NCBI GenBank assembly: GCA_036346205.1
Contig: JARFJB010002038.1
Span: 202,001 to 266,000, forward strand
DNA from: Vesta saturnalis
Lineage: Eukaryota > Arthropoda > Insecta > Coleoptera > Lampyridae
Length of the DNA stretch: 64,000 nucleotides
Reading direction: 5' to 3'
Shown here: piece by piece, positions 44,697 through 55,394 of the stretch
How positions within the stretch are numbered: the stretch's first letter is position 1
Layout of the letters: each line of letters opens with the position of its first letter
Translations under genes and position numbers: made by a program
The notes under the pieces: model-generated
What the model was told of the DNA's origin: nothing
The model's input: only the letters and a program-made list of their open reading frames with translations
Database searches by the model: none

Positions 44697-45888
44697 TAAT
44701 ATTTATTTTATAACTTTCTCTATAACAAATGTTTATTAAAATTTGTAGATTACACCGTACTTTTTATATCCCTTCCCATGACTAGAGTGGCATATAAATA
44801 TCAGTGATAAACTAATAGCAAAATGCTGATTATGTATTTAGTTTTTTTTTAATAGGTATTTTTCCGAAATCTTCCTTATAAACAGAATGGAAAATGTATA
44901 GCCTCAGAAAAAAATTGAGATCCTGTAATCAAAAACCATGTGGAAGCAAAGTTTTCCGTGCACTATAGCATCAATCAACATATAAAAAAAATGGGGTGTC
45001 AAAAAATGAGAGATAAAAAACGTTGGTTAATAAAACGCATTATAGATATACAAATTGTGTATTCTTAAACAAATAAACTGCATTAACTAAATAATCTAAC
45101 CTTCATGTATAAAAACTTTGTTCTTTTCCATAATAAAACAAAAACAAAACAAATGTGTGCACATACCAGTAGGTATGCATTTTGCCTAATTATTGTGACG
45201 TGGTCATCCACGACGGTTTTTTTAAAGCTTTCATGCAGGTAGCGAGTTTTAAACCATGTTGCACGTTAGACATTGTAAAATCACAGCATAACAAGTAAAC
45301 AGAATAATCACTTTCGAACGGTGCCTTTGATTTTTATGGGCACCAAAAATATTACACTACAAATTTGCAAGTAAGCAACAGCGCAACGTTACGAAAGACA
45401 GAAATCATAACATACAAGCGTGTATAATGTCGAGAAACGTTCAAAAGCTGTGTCATTTACATTAGAAACATTTTTTCGTGGATGGCCGAGATCTAAAAAC
45501 AGAACAGAAAATAGCTTACCTGCAATACAATGTCTATTTACATATCAGCAGTGCAGAGTGGATATTATAGAAATAACTAAGCTTTATGTATAAATTTTAC
45601 ACACCGTAATTCTGACATTAATATTCGCTACGCTAATGTATTGATAATAACATGAGTAAATCTATACTACCTTACTTATAGCATAATCTACTACAATGTA
45701 AGAATCCACAGAATCTAAGTGTTTTTTTCAGTACAGTAAAACCACAAATCCTACACTACATACACTTACTACTTTTAATTTTACATTAATTAGAGTTATA
45801 TATGCCGTCTATAATTGCTTTAGTATAGTTTAGTTGGACCAATATCTAACTTTAAAAAAACAGTTAATACAGCAAATAATTTACTAAC
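44697..45888. other. Right end of the 20.5-kb CNNM intron; nothing recognised
   Basis: AT-rich with no coding frame, array or palindrome identified between the hAT stop and the DUF21 exon donor. Confidence 0.4.
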
Positions 45889-46581
45889 CTGTACCAACTC
45901 CTTTAACCGTTCTCGAGTATAAACATTTCCGATTTCCTCGCCAAGGATGTAATCTAAAATCTTGGATATTGGATATGCTAACGGAGCTGTAACACCCATA
46001 ACAAATTTGGTAATAAGAATTGTTTTAGCACCAACAGCAAGTCCGTGTCTTGAACAAATAGCTTGTGGAGTAATTTCACCAAACATTACAATAGCCAAGG
46101 TCGAGAATATAACTGCTATTAAACCTGAGGTTAAACCATCCAAAAGAATAGTGAAAATGGAATTCACAAATACATTTCCCAACAAAATACTACACAATAA
46201 GTAATTTCCGTGATTTCTAACTGGTTGTATTGCTTTTGCATAGGAACGCTCACGCGGTGTTCCTGTATTACACAATATTTTTAATTCAGTTCTGTCTAAC
46301 GACATTAGACCCAAATTAAGTCCAGAAAATAAAGCAGAAAAAGCTAAGCAAAGGCATATAATTAATATTGCTGCCCATGTTGGTACCATCTGTTCTACGG
46401 TGTTCACTTTAAGCCATTGCTCACCACCTTGATGTATAAATGGGTATGTGGAATTATAATTAGCAATTTTACCCTGTGATGCGCACAAATAAAATACTCC
46501 AGACAAGGGAACAAATGGTAAGGTTACGGAGATTTTAGCTGTTGTTGAACTTTCTGCACCATTCACGATTTCGGTTTGTAC
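45889..46581 (-). CDS. uex: CNNM exon: end of extracellular domain plus DUF21 transmembrane domain
   Basis: A 231-codon exon in phase 0 at both ends. Acceptor AG at 46582-46583, donor GT at 45887-45888. The first ~55 residues are extracellular and contain an NST glycosylation sequon and the pair HQGGEQW just before the membrane, as in CNNMs. The rest is DUF21: a hydrophobic segment ending in FSGLNLGLMSLDRTEL, then RNHGNYLLCSILLGNVFVNS, then a helix ending in FGEITPQAICSRHGL, and a last membrane segment before the juxtamembrane helix YTRERLKELVQ. These are hallmark DUF21 motifs. The apparent continuation past 45889 is intron read-through. The antisense frame at 45962-46204 is a shadow. Confidence 0.95.
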
Positions 46582-46827
46582 CTGAAATAAAGAAAAACTA
46601 ATCAAGATTTTTTATTTAAACGACAAAACATACAATTTAAATCCCGTTTTATACACTCGGAATAAATCGGAACACATGCTTTGTGCCCAATACATACGTA
46701 TACAAAATTTAAATGTCAAAATAGAAACATACGTCTACGTAAATGTCAAAAAAAAATATATTAAACAATTAGAAGGATATATTGGTACCTAGATTCTTAT
46801 AAACGTGCATGATATAATTTTATTCTA

Positions 46828-46828
<1 letters not shown>

Positions 46829-46879
<51 letters not shown>
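46829..46879. repeat. (AT)n microsatellite
   Basis: An uninterrupted run of about 25 TA dinucleotides in the intron upstream of the DUF21 exon. Confidence 0.95.
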
Positions 46880-46882
<3 letters not shown>

Positions 46883-47510
46883 TGACAGTTAAAGGAAAAT
46901 TAAAAATTATTAGTTTGGTAACCCTGAATTAGTTTAGTTTCACTGAGTTAACCTCAGTGGTATGAATCAATGTCAATTATTACATATTATTACAGTTGTA
47001 TGAGGTTGATTAACGTTTTGTAAAATTGATACACTCCTTAATGTGGTTTGAAAAATATAGAGTACATATACACTCTATTGGTTGTAGTAACAGCACTTAA
47101 TTTGGAGTTAAAGCCAATTTGTACTGTTAATCTAGCATCCACCTCAACTTTTAGGTGTTTTAAGATGTTAATTTAGGTAAACATGTATTGATACTGTTAT
47201 TTAAAGAAACTTTTAAACACCACGTAAGAACGTATTGCCACTCTCCACTAAATTATAATTTTCGTTTTAGAAAAGTGAAGGATAAAATGAAATAACATCA
47301 GAAATACTGTTTATTGATGGTGCAAGAGATTATTTGATACATTCTACATTTAGTAGATTAATAATAATTTTAGTGAATTAATGATAGTTTGTACAATTTG
47401 CCAACCGTGTCTCAAAAATAAAACAGAAACTTATGATGTATCGAATATGACGTTTTATACTGTATATATTTTAAACATTATATTTGATAATTTATTAAGA
47501 GCTTTCCATT

Positions 47511-48346
47511 GCAGTTGCAGGCATGATTATTTAGTACATAAAGAATAAGTTATTAGATAATAACTCTGGATATAATTTAATCTAGCAATATGTTACATCA
47601 ATCTTTATGGTATATAGAAGTTTAAACCAGATATGGAACAATATAATATAACTTATAACTTTAGCTATTTTGAAAACAATGTAAATAAGTATTTACCTAC
47701 TAGTGTTGCATTAATTATTTATAATGTTATTCAATACAGGTTGTTTCTGTAACTTTTTGTTACATTAATTGAAACAAAACTAACTTTAAATATGTTAAGA
47801 ATTTGATAAATGAGGTAAGTACGATGTTAACAGTATTTATTAAGGCATATTAAACATATTTGTAATTATAATGTAACAAGATATTCAATACATTTAGGAT
47901 TATTTTAACTTGTGGTATTACTTCCGCTACCATTCTAATCGATGCAAGTGGTAATCTGCTGACTTAAATAGCACAAGGTCATAAAATGTAACACAAAATT
48001 AAATTGACAATTCTGTGTTAAATAAAGCCTCAACTGCTACTACCATTTAGTACATACAATATATTGAAAGCAGAGTGTCAACATTAAAACCCATATATCT
48101 ATCTAAGCCATTTACTTCAGTGTTAAAAAGCATAGTCCCGTATTGTAAACTGAAAAGTTTTTCAATAAATTTCAAGTTTGAAATACAAAAATATATCAGT
48201 ACCAACTTTAAATTACGGTTTGTATGACATTTAAGTTTATAGAACCATAACTTCTTTTACTAAAATAAAATTTGATACCATTGTTAAGCATACCTAAAGA
48301 GGGGTTAATTTGTTTAATTTCAAGGTAACTAATAAAGCCAGTAGCG
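47511..48346 (+). repeat. Dispersed repeat, copy 2 (partner at 15150-15845)
   Basis: Colinear with 15150-15845 in the same orientation, about 130 bp longer because of small insertions. No coding content. Confidence 0.75.
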
Positions 48347-48384
48347 TCACTAGTTCTATTTATTTTAGTTTTAACTACTTTTAA

Positions 48385-48530
48385 CTTGCGCGCGTGCGCG
48401 CCGTGTGTGTGTGTGTGTTCTGTGAGTGTGAGTGTGTGTTTGTGTTTGCGTGTTTATGTTTGTGTATTTGAGTGTGCGTGCGTGGATGCGTACGTGCGTG
48501 TGCGGCGCGTGTGTTTGCCCTAATAGTGTG
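48385..48530. repeat. GT/CG-rich microsatellite-like tract
   Basis: GCGCGCGTGCGCGCC followed by (GT)n with interspersed GA, TT and CG. It is markedly more GC-rich and CpG-rich than the surroundings. The ORFs on both strands across it are translations of the repeat. Confidence 0.9.
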
Positions 48531-48999
48531 GTATACGTGTTCTTATTTATTGCCAATTTATTTTCTTCTGGCCTTGCACTGATTTTTACATTTACATATA
48601 TGATTCTTAGGCACGCTAGAAGCATCATTCTTAATTTCTTAATTTTAATCGGTCTTTCAATTTCGTGTGATAGTAAAAATTTTTTGAGAAAAACTCCATT
48701 AAAGACGACTGTTTTATTTCATAGGTGTATTTATATATAAATATACATATTATTTTCACTTTACAAAAAGTGAAACATCAAAACTGATCATTATATCACC
48801 CTCGTCAATTTTGAAATTATGTATTTATCAATGAAGTCGGAAGAATTGTTAATATAATGGGGTGTTTTACCTATATGAGGTTGTAATAAAAATGTCAGAT
48901 GTGTTGCAAGATTGTATTTGAACTAACAATAGTCCTTAAAGGAACATTAGGTTTATGGATTTTTGGTAGACCATATAGTTGTGATGAAAGAGCTTCAGA

Positions 49000-49175
49000 G
49001 TTAGTTTTTTTTTATTTCTTCAGGAATAGATCGCAACTTAATAAGTTCTTTAGTTTTCAAAAGAAACTTTTTTGTAGTATCTTTTGGTAGTTCCAAATAA
49101 GTCTGTGGTTCCAACAGTTGTTCTACTTTAATGCTATAGTCGTTCATATTTACAACAGTTGCGGTACCATTACCT
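49000..49175 (-). pseudogene. Penelope-like RT N-terminal fragment
   Basis: The minus strand reads GNGTATVVNMNDYSIKVEQL, then LEPQTYLELPKDTTKKFLL and IPEEIKKN before a stop. This is the block upstream of the PLE RT fingers (T-V-V-M-N-K-x-D-Y...M...LL-x-D-x-x-TY-x-x-L-x-x-D-P-T). An AG before GNG mimics a splice acceptor, which led me first to test it as a CNNM exon. Confidence 0.6.
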
Positions 49176-49859
49176 GATTGTAATGTAATTATATTTTCAT
49201 TAATTTTAAGATCAAATAAAAATAAAAACAAAATTATTAACAAAAAACTATACTACACGGTAAAATAGAACTCACAATTATTAAGAAAGCTATTTACTTA
49301 TTAAATTTGACTAGATCTTTAATTCATGTCAAGCTTCTATTTATGAATGTTATCAATTTGAAACTCTACACTTACGTCATAATTTGCTCTTTGATTACGA
49401 CATTTTTCACTGTTAGCCTTCGACTGTTAAGGGTGTTCTGATTTGCCATCTTCAAGGCAATCTAACAATATTTAATTTATTAACGATCTAGTTGTTCTTT
49501 ACTGAAATTGTATTCCATAGTTGACTTTATTCGTTTATCAAACTGTTATATTAATAGCAGGCTTATGTTTGTGTGTTCATATTATTTATGTATCATACAT
49601 TTATTTTAACATCTTAAACAATTTTCATTACTGAGGACAATAACTGTAATTGTTATCCAAACGTAAAAATTTATGTAAAATATAAAAATACACCTTTAAA
49701 AAACACAAATAGGCCAAATATTTTAATTATGTGTAATAATGGTGAAAGTTTACATTTTCATAATGTGTAGAACGTTTATATGTATCTACTGTTATTTTTT
49801 TCTTTTTCCAGAGTAAACTCTAAATTTTGATTAATGTTGTTATTTTATATATTAATTAT

Positions 49860-50040
49860 TAATTTTGTGAGCTACAATAATAACATCATCGACGTATCTA
49901 CAGTGAAACGATATTTCAGCACTATGATTTTTAATAATTTCTTCGCGTTGGCTTTGTAGTGCTAAATTAGCCACTGTAGGTAATGTCGGTTGTTCTATCG
50001 TTAATCCCTGTATTGGTAACATTTTTTGCCGTAAGAAAAA
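49860..50040 (-). pseudogene. Penelope-like RT palm fragment with YVDD
   Basis: The minus strand encodes LTIEQPTLPTVANLALQSQR, then EEII and ISFHCRYVDDVIIVA before a stop. RYVDD is the RT active-site motif of PLEs. It lies upstream, in transcription direction, of the N-terminal fragment at 49000-49175, so the two are in the wrong order for one element. A ~200-bp segment between them (49380-49590) matches, in inverted orientation, the Penelope-associated region at 63640-63810. Confidence 0.6.
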
Positions 50041-50430
50041 TGTGTATAACGTAAGATTAATTTTATTGCAAATATGATTTCTTATTTTGCAATTTTTCTA
50101 AAATGTTGAATTTTGTGCCAATATATTTCTATTGCAATGATTGCTCTTGGTATATTAGTGTACAGTGTGTCCCATTTTCGATGATATTTTGGGGTATCTC
50201 ACTTACGAGTAAAGATACAGAGTTGCGGTTTTCACAATAACGTGCTACTTTTTTTTGAGAAGAACGCTGGTAAAAAGAAAACCTTCATAGCCCGCTACAT
50301 TTCTGAGATACAGGGCGAAATGGAAAATATAGCATTTTGGGACCCCCCTTGTATCTCTGTTATCCTTTAATGTATGGCAAAGGTAAAAATTGTTTTTTAT
50401 ACAGTCTTTTACGTAGAATCCAGTGGCGTT

Positions 50431-50822
50431 GTCGTATTTTTGTTGTAAGCTGTCAATTTTTAGCTACAAATAAAACATGTTTTTTTTTACGGAACACCCT
50501 GTATATTTTTCTTGCGTTGATTGGAAATTTTGTAAGCTTTACAAATATGTAAACATGATAGTCGCATTTTTGTTGTAAGCTGTCAATTTTTAGCTATAAA
50601 TAAAACTTATGGTTTTTTTAACGGAACGCACTGTATATTTTTCTTGCGTTGATTGGAAATTTTGTAAGCTTTACAAATATGTAAACATGATAGTCGTATT
50701 TTTGTTGTAAGCTGTCAATTTTTAGCTATAAATAAAACTTGTGGTTTTTTAAACGGAACACCCTGTATATTTTTCTTGCGTTGATTGGAAATTTTGTAAG
50801 CTTTACAAAAATATGTAATACA
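50431..50822. repeat. Three ~130-bp tandem repeats within the left TIR
   Basis: Units begin GTCGTATTTTTGTTGTAAGC at 50431, 50561 and 50693 (periods 130 and 132). Each runs through AGCTATAAATAAAACT, CGGAACACCCTGTATATTTT and GATTGGAAATTTTGTAAGCT. The third ends at the ATGTAATACATGATG border of the arm. Confidence 0.9.
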
Positions 50823-51029
50823 TGATGTGTATTTTAAATAATAAACCTAAAATTTATGATTTCACAAAATCTGCGTAATAACATCGTGTGTATTATATAG
50901 CATTAGAATTACTAGGTCGTGAGTTAATTATATTACGATATTACAAACAGAAATTTTAAAATCAATTTTAAGGCAGAATAAAACTGAAAAACTTAACATA
51001 ATATTAACTCGATAGTAACCCCTTAATAG

Positions 51030-52085
51030 ATTTTCACCTTAAAAGAACTAACTGCTCAAAATGGTTGCCATTTGCCCGAACGCAATGTTGACAAACAGTG
51101 GTTATTCTTTTTAAAGCGTTTAAAATAATTATGGAACGTCTCTGCAGGTTATGAAATACCGTATTGGTGGCATTAAGTAGTTCATCTATTGCCCGATGAC
51201 GGGTACTATAAACCTTATTCTGCAAGTAACCCCATGCGAAAAAGTCTAGCATGAATAGGTCAGATGACCGTGGAGGCCATCTAATTGGTCCATGAGTACC
51301 GATCCACTTTTGCGGGAAATAATTGTCTAAAAAAAGTCGAACAATTGCAGCATTATGTGCGGGCGCGCCATCCTGTTAAGGTGAGCTAAAGGAACATTGT
51401 CTAGTAACATATAGATAAAATCTTGAAAAATTTCAAGATATCTGTTCCCTGTAAGACTGCCTTCAGAAATTCTGTATTCTATTTGTTGCCCCAAAATAAA
51501 ATAACGCTAAATCTAAATCGACCCTGTTGCTCTCTTTCGAATACCACATGATGATTTTCTTGGGACCAATGCCTAGTATTATGCCTGTTGAAAATACCTG
51601 CACTCGAAAACTAAGCCTCGTCGGACCATATTTCTAAATCTAGCAAAGTTATTACCAATACGAATTTGTTCCAAATACCAATGGTACAAATGGTGAACGA
51701 TTTTAATCTTGTATGGCTTAAATTTATATTTGGTCAATATTCTTTGAACCCGAGTCTTGGGAACACCAATCTCCTGCTCTAGAACTCTGCACGATTGTGA
51801 TGGCGTTGCCTCTACACATACTAAAACGTAGAATTCGTATCGCGATTTTCCCTATTATACTTTTTTGGTCGGGATTGGATAAGTGATCCATGTTCTACCA
51901 AATTTTGTTTTATTCGAGAAAACGTTACAAGACAAGGTTGCTTTCTTTCTGGATATCTATAAATCCAAATGATATTTAAATAAAAAATAAATCCACATAC
52001 GTCTAAAGATAAAATAAGTATTCAAACAAACCTGTTGAAATACAGTTGGGAAGCCTCACGGGAGTTTTCATTGCTCTCTATAAAA
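51030..52085 (-). pseudogene. Transposase with DUF4817-type N-terminus, Tc1/mariner superfamily
   Basis: In broken minus-strand frames: ENSREASQLYFNRF (N-terminal helix-turn-helix module), then YPERKQPCLVTFSRIKQNL, then RVLEQEIGVPKTRVQRILTK and YHWYLEQIRIG, then the catalytic block equivalent to QDGAPAHNAAIVRLFLDNYF, followed by KWIGTHGPIRWPPRSSDLFM with LDFFAWGYL (last catalytic position) and KVYSTRHRAIDELL, ending VRANGNHFEQL. Typical order for this insect family. Many shifts, one ~90-bp non-matching stretch near 51960-52040. Confidence 0.82.
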
Positions 52086-52969
52086 CAGACTAACATGTCA
52101 TATTTTTAAAATGTTGATAATTTTCATTTTCAGCTGTAACGAATATAATATTACGCAAAGAATATAAATTTTACAACTGACAGGTCTTGACAAGCGCTTA
52201 GCAAATGATCATTTAATTGTTCCAATAATCACGGCCTACAAATTCTAATGCTAAATAATACACACTATGTTATTACGCAGATTTTGAGAAGTTATAGATT
52301 TTAGGTTTATTATTTAAAATACACGTCATGTATTATATATTTTTGTAAAGCTTACAAAATTTCCAATCAAACGCATGAAAAATATAGAGCGTGTTTCATT
52401 AAAAAAACCATAAGTTTTATTATAGCTAAAAATTGACCGCTGGATTCTACGTAAAAAACTGTATAAGAAGCAATTCTTACCTTTGCCATACATTAAAGGA
52501 TAACGGAGATACCAAGGGGGTCCCAAAATGCAATATTTTCAATTCGTCCTGTATCTCAGAAATGTAGCAGGCTATGAAAGTTTTGTTTATACCAGCGTTC
52601 TTCTCACAAAACAGTAGCACGGCATTGTGAAAACTCTGCATCTTTACTCGTAGGTGAGATACCCCGAAAAATCACCGAAAATGGGACACTCAATGTATAA
52701 AATGTTTGTGAAGTTTTGTTAATCCGTCATTTTTTGGTGTAACTCTATGGTGGCAATTTAAACTGTAGTAATAGTTGCATCATACACAAATCTTTCGTAT
52801 AAGCTTTCAAAAAAAAAAATTTATATCACGAAATGATTGATATAAAAATAGACAAAAACTCACTTAATTGCAAGGAACTTAAATGTTAAATATCTAACAT
52901 TAAATAACTCATCCACAATACGTTTAACCAAAACATTTTCTTAGCTTTCAAAACTATAATTTAAGAAAT

Positions 52970-53425
52970 TACAATATTCCCATATTTAGATATAAATAAC
53001 AAGCATGCGTAATGAAACAATTGCAACATTTTCACAAACATATGTCGATAACAATAAGAAAAAAATTTCAGCATTTCTACAAATTGAGAAGAAAAATTGT
53101 AAATAAATTTTTGATAATTTTGTAGGTTGGAAGATCGTGTAGTGTTCCACACCAGATATTTTGATTAATAACGAAATGTAGAAAACTATTTTATTCGATA
53201 TTTGATAAAAGTTTGTTCACAGATTAATCAGCATACGGATGTTTTAGAAACGTTACTGAGAAAAATTGTTAATAAGTGGAATCATTGCATAGTCGAGTGG
53301 AAACTGGAAATTAAATAGTTTTAATAATACATACTAAATAATGATAATAGTTATGCATCCTTTTTTAATACGTTCATAACGAAAATAGACAATTCAGAGG
53401 TTAACAGACATCTAGATACTAGCTT
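52970..53425. repeat. Foldback-family termini, rearranged
   Basis: 53124-53160 reads GTAGGTTGGAAGATCGTGTAGTGTTCCACACCAGATATT, the right terminus of the 2270-4022 family. 53345-53425 reads TTTTTTAATACGTTCATAACGAAAATAGACAATTCAGAGGTTAACAGACATCTAGATACTAGCTTA, an inner arm in the opposite orientation. About 190 bp separates them. Confidence 0.6.
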
Positions 53426-53427
53426 AA

Positions 53428-53516
53428 CACACACACGACACGACACTCGCACACTCGGACACACGGATACGAAGACACGCACACGCGCAGACACACGGAC
53501 ACGCGGACACACATAA
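53428..53516. repeat. CA-rich tract (ACACGGACACGCGGAC-type)
   Basis: An impure CA microsatellite with CpG-containing units, directly attached to a foldback-family arm. The 60-codon minus frame over it is repeat translation. Confidence 0.9.
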
Positions 53517-54102
53517 TTGCAAAACATTTGCAATTGACCACCAAAATTATCTGAATAATAGTCGCCTGCTTAGGATTTGGTGTTTAAAATGACGGCACGT
53601 TTCATACAAAGATGCTATATAAAATAAAATAAGCATAAAATATACAGATGAAAAAACAAACAAATCAACTAAATCATAATTTGGCGTTCCACAAACATCT
53701 GTTAAAGGTAAATACAACTGAGGCAAGAAGAGGTAAACAATACAGTTACTTCTATACGTGACATTAAGAATTTAAACAATAATACGGTAGGTCAGGGCAT
53801 CAACACCGATTTATCACAAATACAAACCAAAAAAAAATCTGAACTCAAAAATTTAATAATACAAATTTCTTTAAAAATCGTATAAAAACATCGTAATTTC
53901 ACACCTGAACCGAAATTATATGACAAATTCTTAATACTAACACATCAGTGTCTCCCTTTATAACGAGATTCGTGGACTTAAACAAAAAAAAATGTTCTTA
54001 CGTAAATTTTCTTCAGTCAGCAAAATTCAACGATTGTTCAAATAATGGCGATTTACATATTTTCGGTACATCTAAGCAAGTGATTATTAACCAACTCATA
54101 GA

Positions 54103-54148
54103 GAGCGATACTAACGAAATGTGAGAGTACATTTCGTTAGTATCGCTC
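54103..54148. repeat. Perfect 20-bp inverted repeat with 6-nt loop
   Basis: GAGCGATACTAACGAAATGT (54103-54122), loop GAGAGT, then the exact reverse complement (54129-54148). No mismatch in 20 bp. No poly-T follows and no gene is adjacent. Confidence 0.9.
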
Positions 54149-54299
54149 AAGAGCAACCCAAAATTTCACTAAGTACACTGTTTTGTTTAAAACTAAATGA
54201 TCTAAGGCACATAACAGAAGTGTCCAAATTTTCACTTAAATCAAACAAATGGAATTAAAAAATATTATTAATTTTATTAAATACATAAATAAAAAGTTT

Positions 54300-54372
54300 A
54301 CCTCGACTAGGATTTGAACCTACGACCTGTACTTTGCTAGAGTACCGCGCTAACCAACTGTGCTATCGAAGT
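54300..54372 (-). tRNA. tRNA-like sequence, anticodon AGC (probable SINE head or tRNA pseudogene)
   Basis: 73 nt on the minus strand fold as a cloverleaf: acceptor ACTTCGA/TCGAGGT, D arm with AGTTGGTTA loop, anticodon stem GTACT/AGTAC with loop CTAGCAA (AGC, Ala), T arm GTAGG-TTCAAAT-CCTAG (one mismatch). A and B box-like elements are present (TAGCACAGTTGG, GGTTCAAATCC). The body does not look like a normal insect tRNA-Ala, and flanking sequence is shared with the second copy, so a SINE-like or duplicated pseudogene is likelier than a working tRNA. Confidence 0.5.
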
Positions 54373-54636
54373 ACAAGCCCCAATCGATGTAAATATTTTT
54401 AATTAATAATACTAATAATAATTTTTAATTACATATTTACCTTTGAACTCATTCGTTCATAACAAAAACTTATAATAATTTAATATTAGGCAAGTTGCTT
54501 TGGTATGCGTGAATCCTTGCGATATTGCAGGCTCACATTCCATTAATATAAGTAATTTGATTGTTATCTCATTAAATTTAGAATTTACATCAGTTCTACA
54601 TACATAAAGACAACGCCTACATCGATTGGGGCTTGT

Positions 54637-54709
54637 ACTTCGATAGTGCAGTTGGTTAGCGCGGGACTCTAGCAAAGTACAGGTCGTAGGTTCAAATCCT
54701 ACTCAAGGT
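54637..54709 (+). tRNA. Second tRNA-like copy, inverted relative to the first
   Basis: About 93 percent identical to the minus-strand copy at 54300-54372 by eye. Acceptor ACTTCGA/TCAAGGT, T arm GTAGG/CCTAC fully paired, anticodon loop CTAGCAA, but the anticodon stem (GGACT/AGTAC) has mismatches. Both copies share the 5' leader CATCGATTGGGGCTTGT and the 3' tail AAACTTTTTATTTATGTATT followed by TAATAAAATTAATAAT. Confidence 0.45.
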
Positions 54710-55394
54710 AAACTTTTTATTTATGTATTTAATAAAATTAATAATAATTTTTAATTACATATTTACTTTTGAACTTATTCGTTCATAACAAAAACTTATA
54801 ATAACAAACAAATGGAAATTCGTATCATTAACAGATCGACTAACGCCAAGACTGGGCTAGTTCGGAATATTACATAAACAAAAATCTAGGGGCATCATAA
54901 CAAAAAATATGTTGTGGTAGTGACGTAAATGCCCATACTAACCGCTTTTTGCGAACACTAGCTTTGTTCAGGTTCAATATTTACTCTGCTAACCAACAAT
55001 GCGATAACACACCAAGGCACTCGATTGACGCATACTGTCCCGACACCCATTTAAGAATTCGTTACTGAACATTTTGACATCTTGAGTTTCGGACCTTAAC
55101 TTAAAAAGGAAGCAAAACTAACTGCACTCGCCTATAATTTCTTAAATGTGTTAATCTGTTCATCAAAAAATTTTATTTTAAGGGGCTGTAACGTTCAATT
55201 CTATGGGAAAATGTTCTGACGCAAACTATCAATTTAGCAAAAATGCACAGTTTCATTTTATATTACACCATCACCAATAACTTGAGCTCCACACAGTTGC
55301 ACTATAATCAACGAAACCAACTTTCATCGAAAACTATACACTGTTAATATTCAAATTGGTCACATTCAACATGGTACACTTGACGAAATTACAC

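Larger units (their letters stand above)
7156..46581 (-). other. uex: CNNM-family Mg2+ transporter gene (uex-like), 3' part, multi-exon
   Basis: CNNM/CorC-type metal transport mediators sit in the plasma membrane and take part in Mg2+ efflux and homeostasis; insects typically have one, unextended in Drosophila. Going down the minus strand the exons encode, in order, a DUF21 membrane domain, a CBS pair and a cyclic-nucleotide-binding-homology domain, the canonical CNNM order. Each exon has AG acceptor and GT donor sites and junction phases agree throughout (0,1,1,1,1,1,0), giving one continuous frame with no stops, so the gene looks functional. The introns are long (20.5, 5.5 and 11 kb) and filled with transposons; the others are 60-150 bp or less. 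The upstream exons coding the signal peptide and most of the extracellular domain are not visible up to 64 kb and presumably lie outside. The symbol is by family assignment; orthology was not tested. Confidence 0.9.
50161..52697 (-). mobile_element. Tc1/mariner-superfamily element with long TIRs
   Basis: The left end TACAGTGTGTCCCATTTTCG and right end (inverted) TACATTGAGTGTCCCATTTTCG are flanked by or include TA. The arms match inward to about 50912 on the left and 52237 on the right (CGTGTATTATTTAGCATTAGAAT-type inner border). The left arm is about 750 bp because it holds three ~130-bp tandem copies of a subterminal segment; the right arm (~460 bp) has one. A transposase remnant lies between on the minus strand. 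Confidence 0.88.
54265..54805. repeat. Inverted and direct repeats around the tRNA-like pair
   Basis: 54265-54390 and 54622-54745 are reverse complements (tRNA-like plus leader and tail). In addition 54413-54478 and 54741-54803 are direct repeats (AATAATTTTTAATTACATAT then TTACCTTTGAACTCATTCGTTCATAACAAAAACTTATAAT). The latter contains a CATAACAAAAACTTATAA block similar to the foldback family. Confidence 0.8.

Noticed and set aside
45962..46204. 80-codon plus-strand ORF
   Set aside because: Antisense shadow of the CNNM DUF21 exon.
48371..48740. ORFs of 85 and 102 codons on both strands
   Set aside because: Translations of a GT-rich microsatellite and flanks; low complexity, no motif.
49000..49243. 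Possible upstream CNNM exon (AG before an open minus-strand frame)
   Set aside because: The protein pattern fits Penelope-like reverse transcriptase, ends in a stop, and has no similarity to a CNNM extracellular domain.
53351..53533. Minus-strand 60-codon ORF rich in Arg/Val
   Set aside because: Translation of the CA-rich tract.
54300..54709. Two functional tRNA-Ala genes
   Set aside because: The acceptor and body sequences are unlike insect tRNA-Ala, stems have mismatches, and long shared flanks indicate a duplicated repeat.
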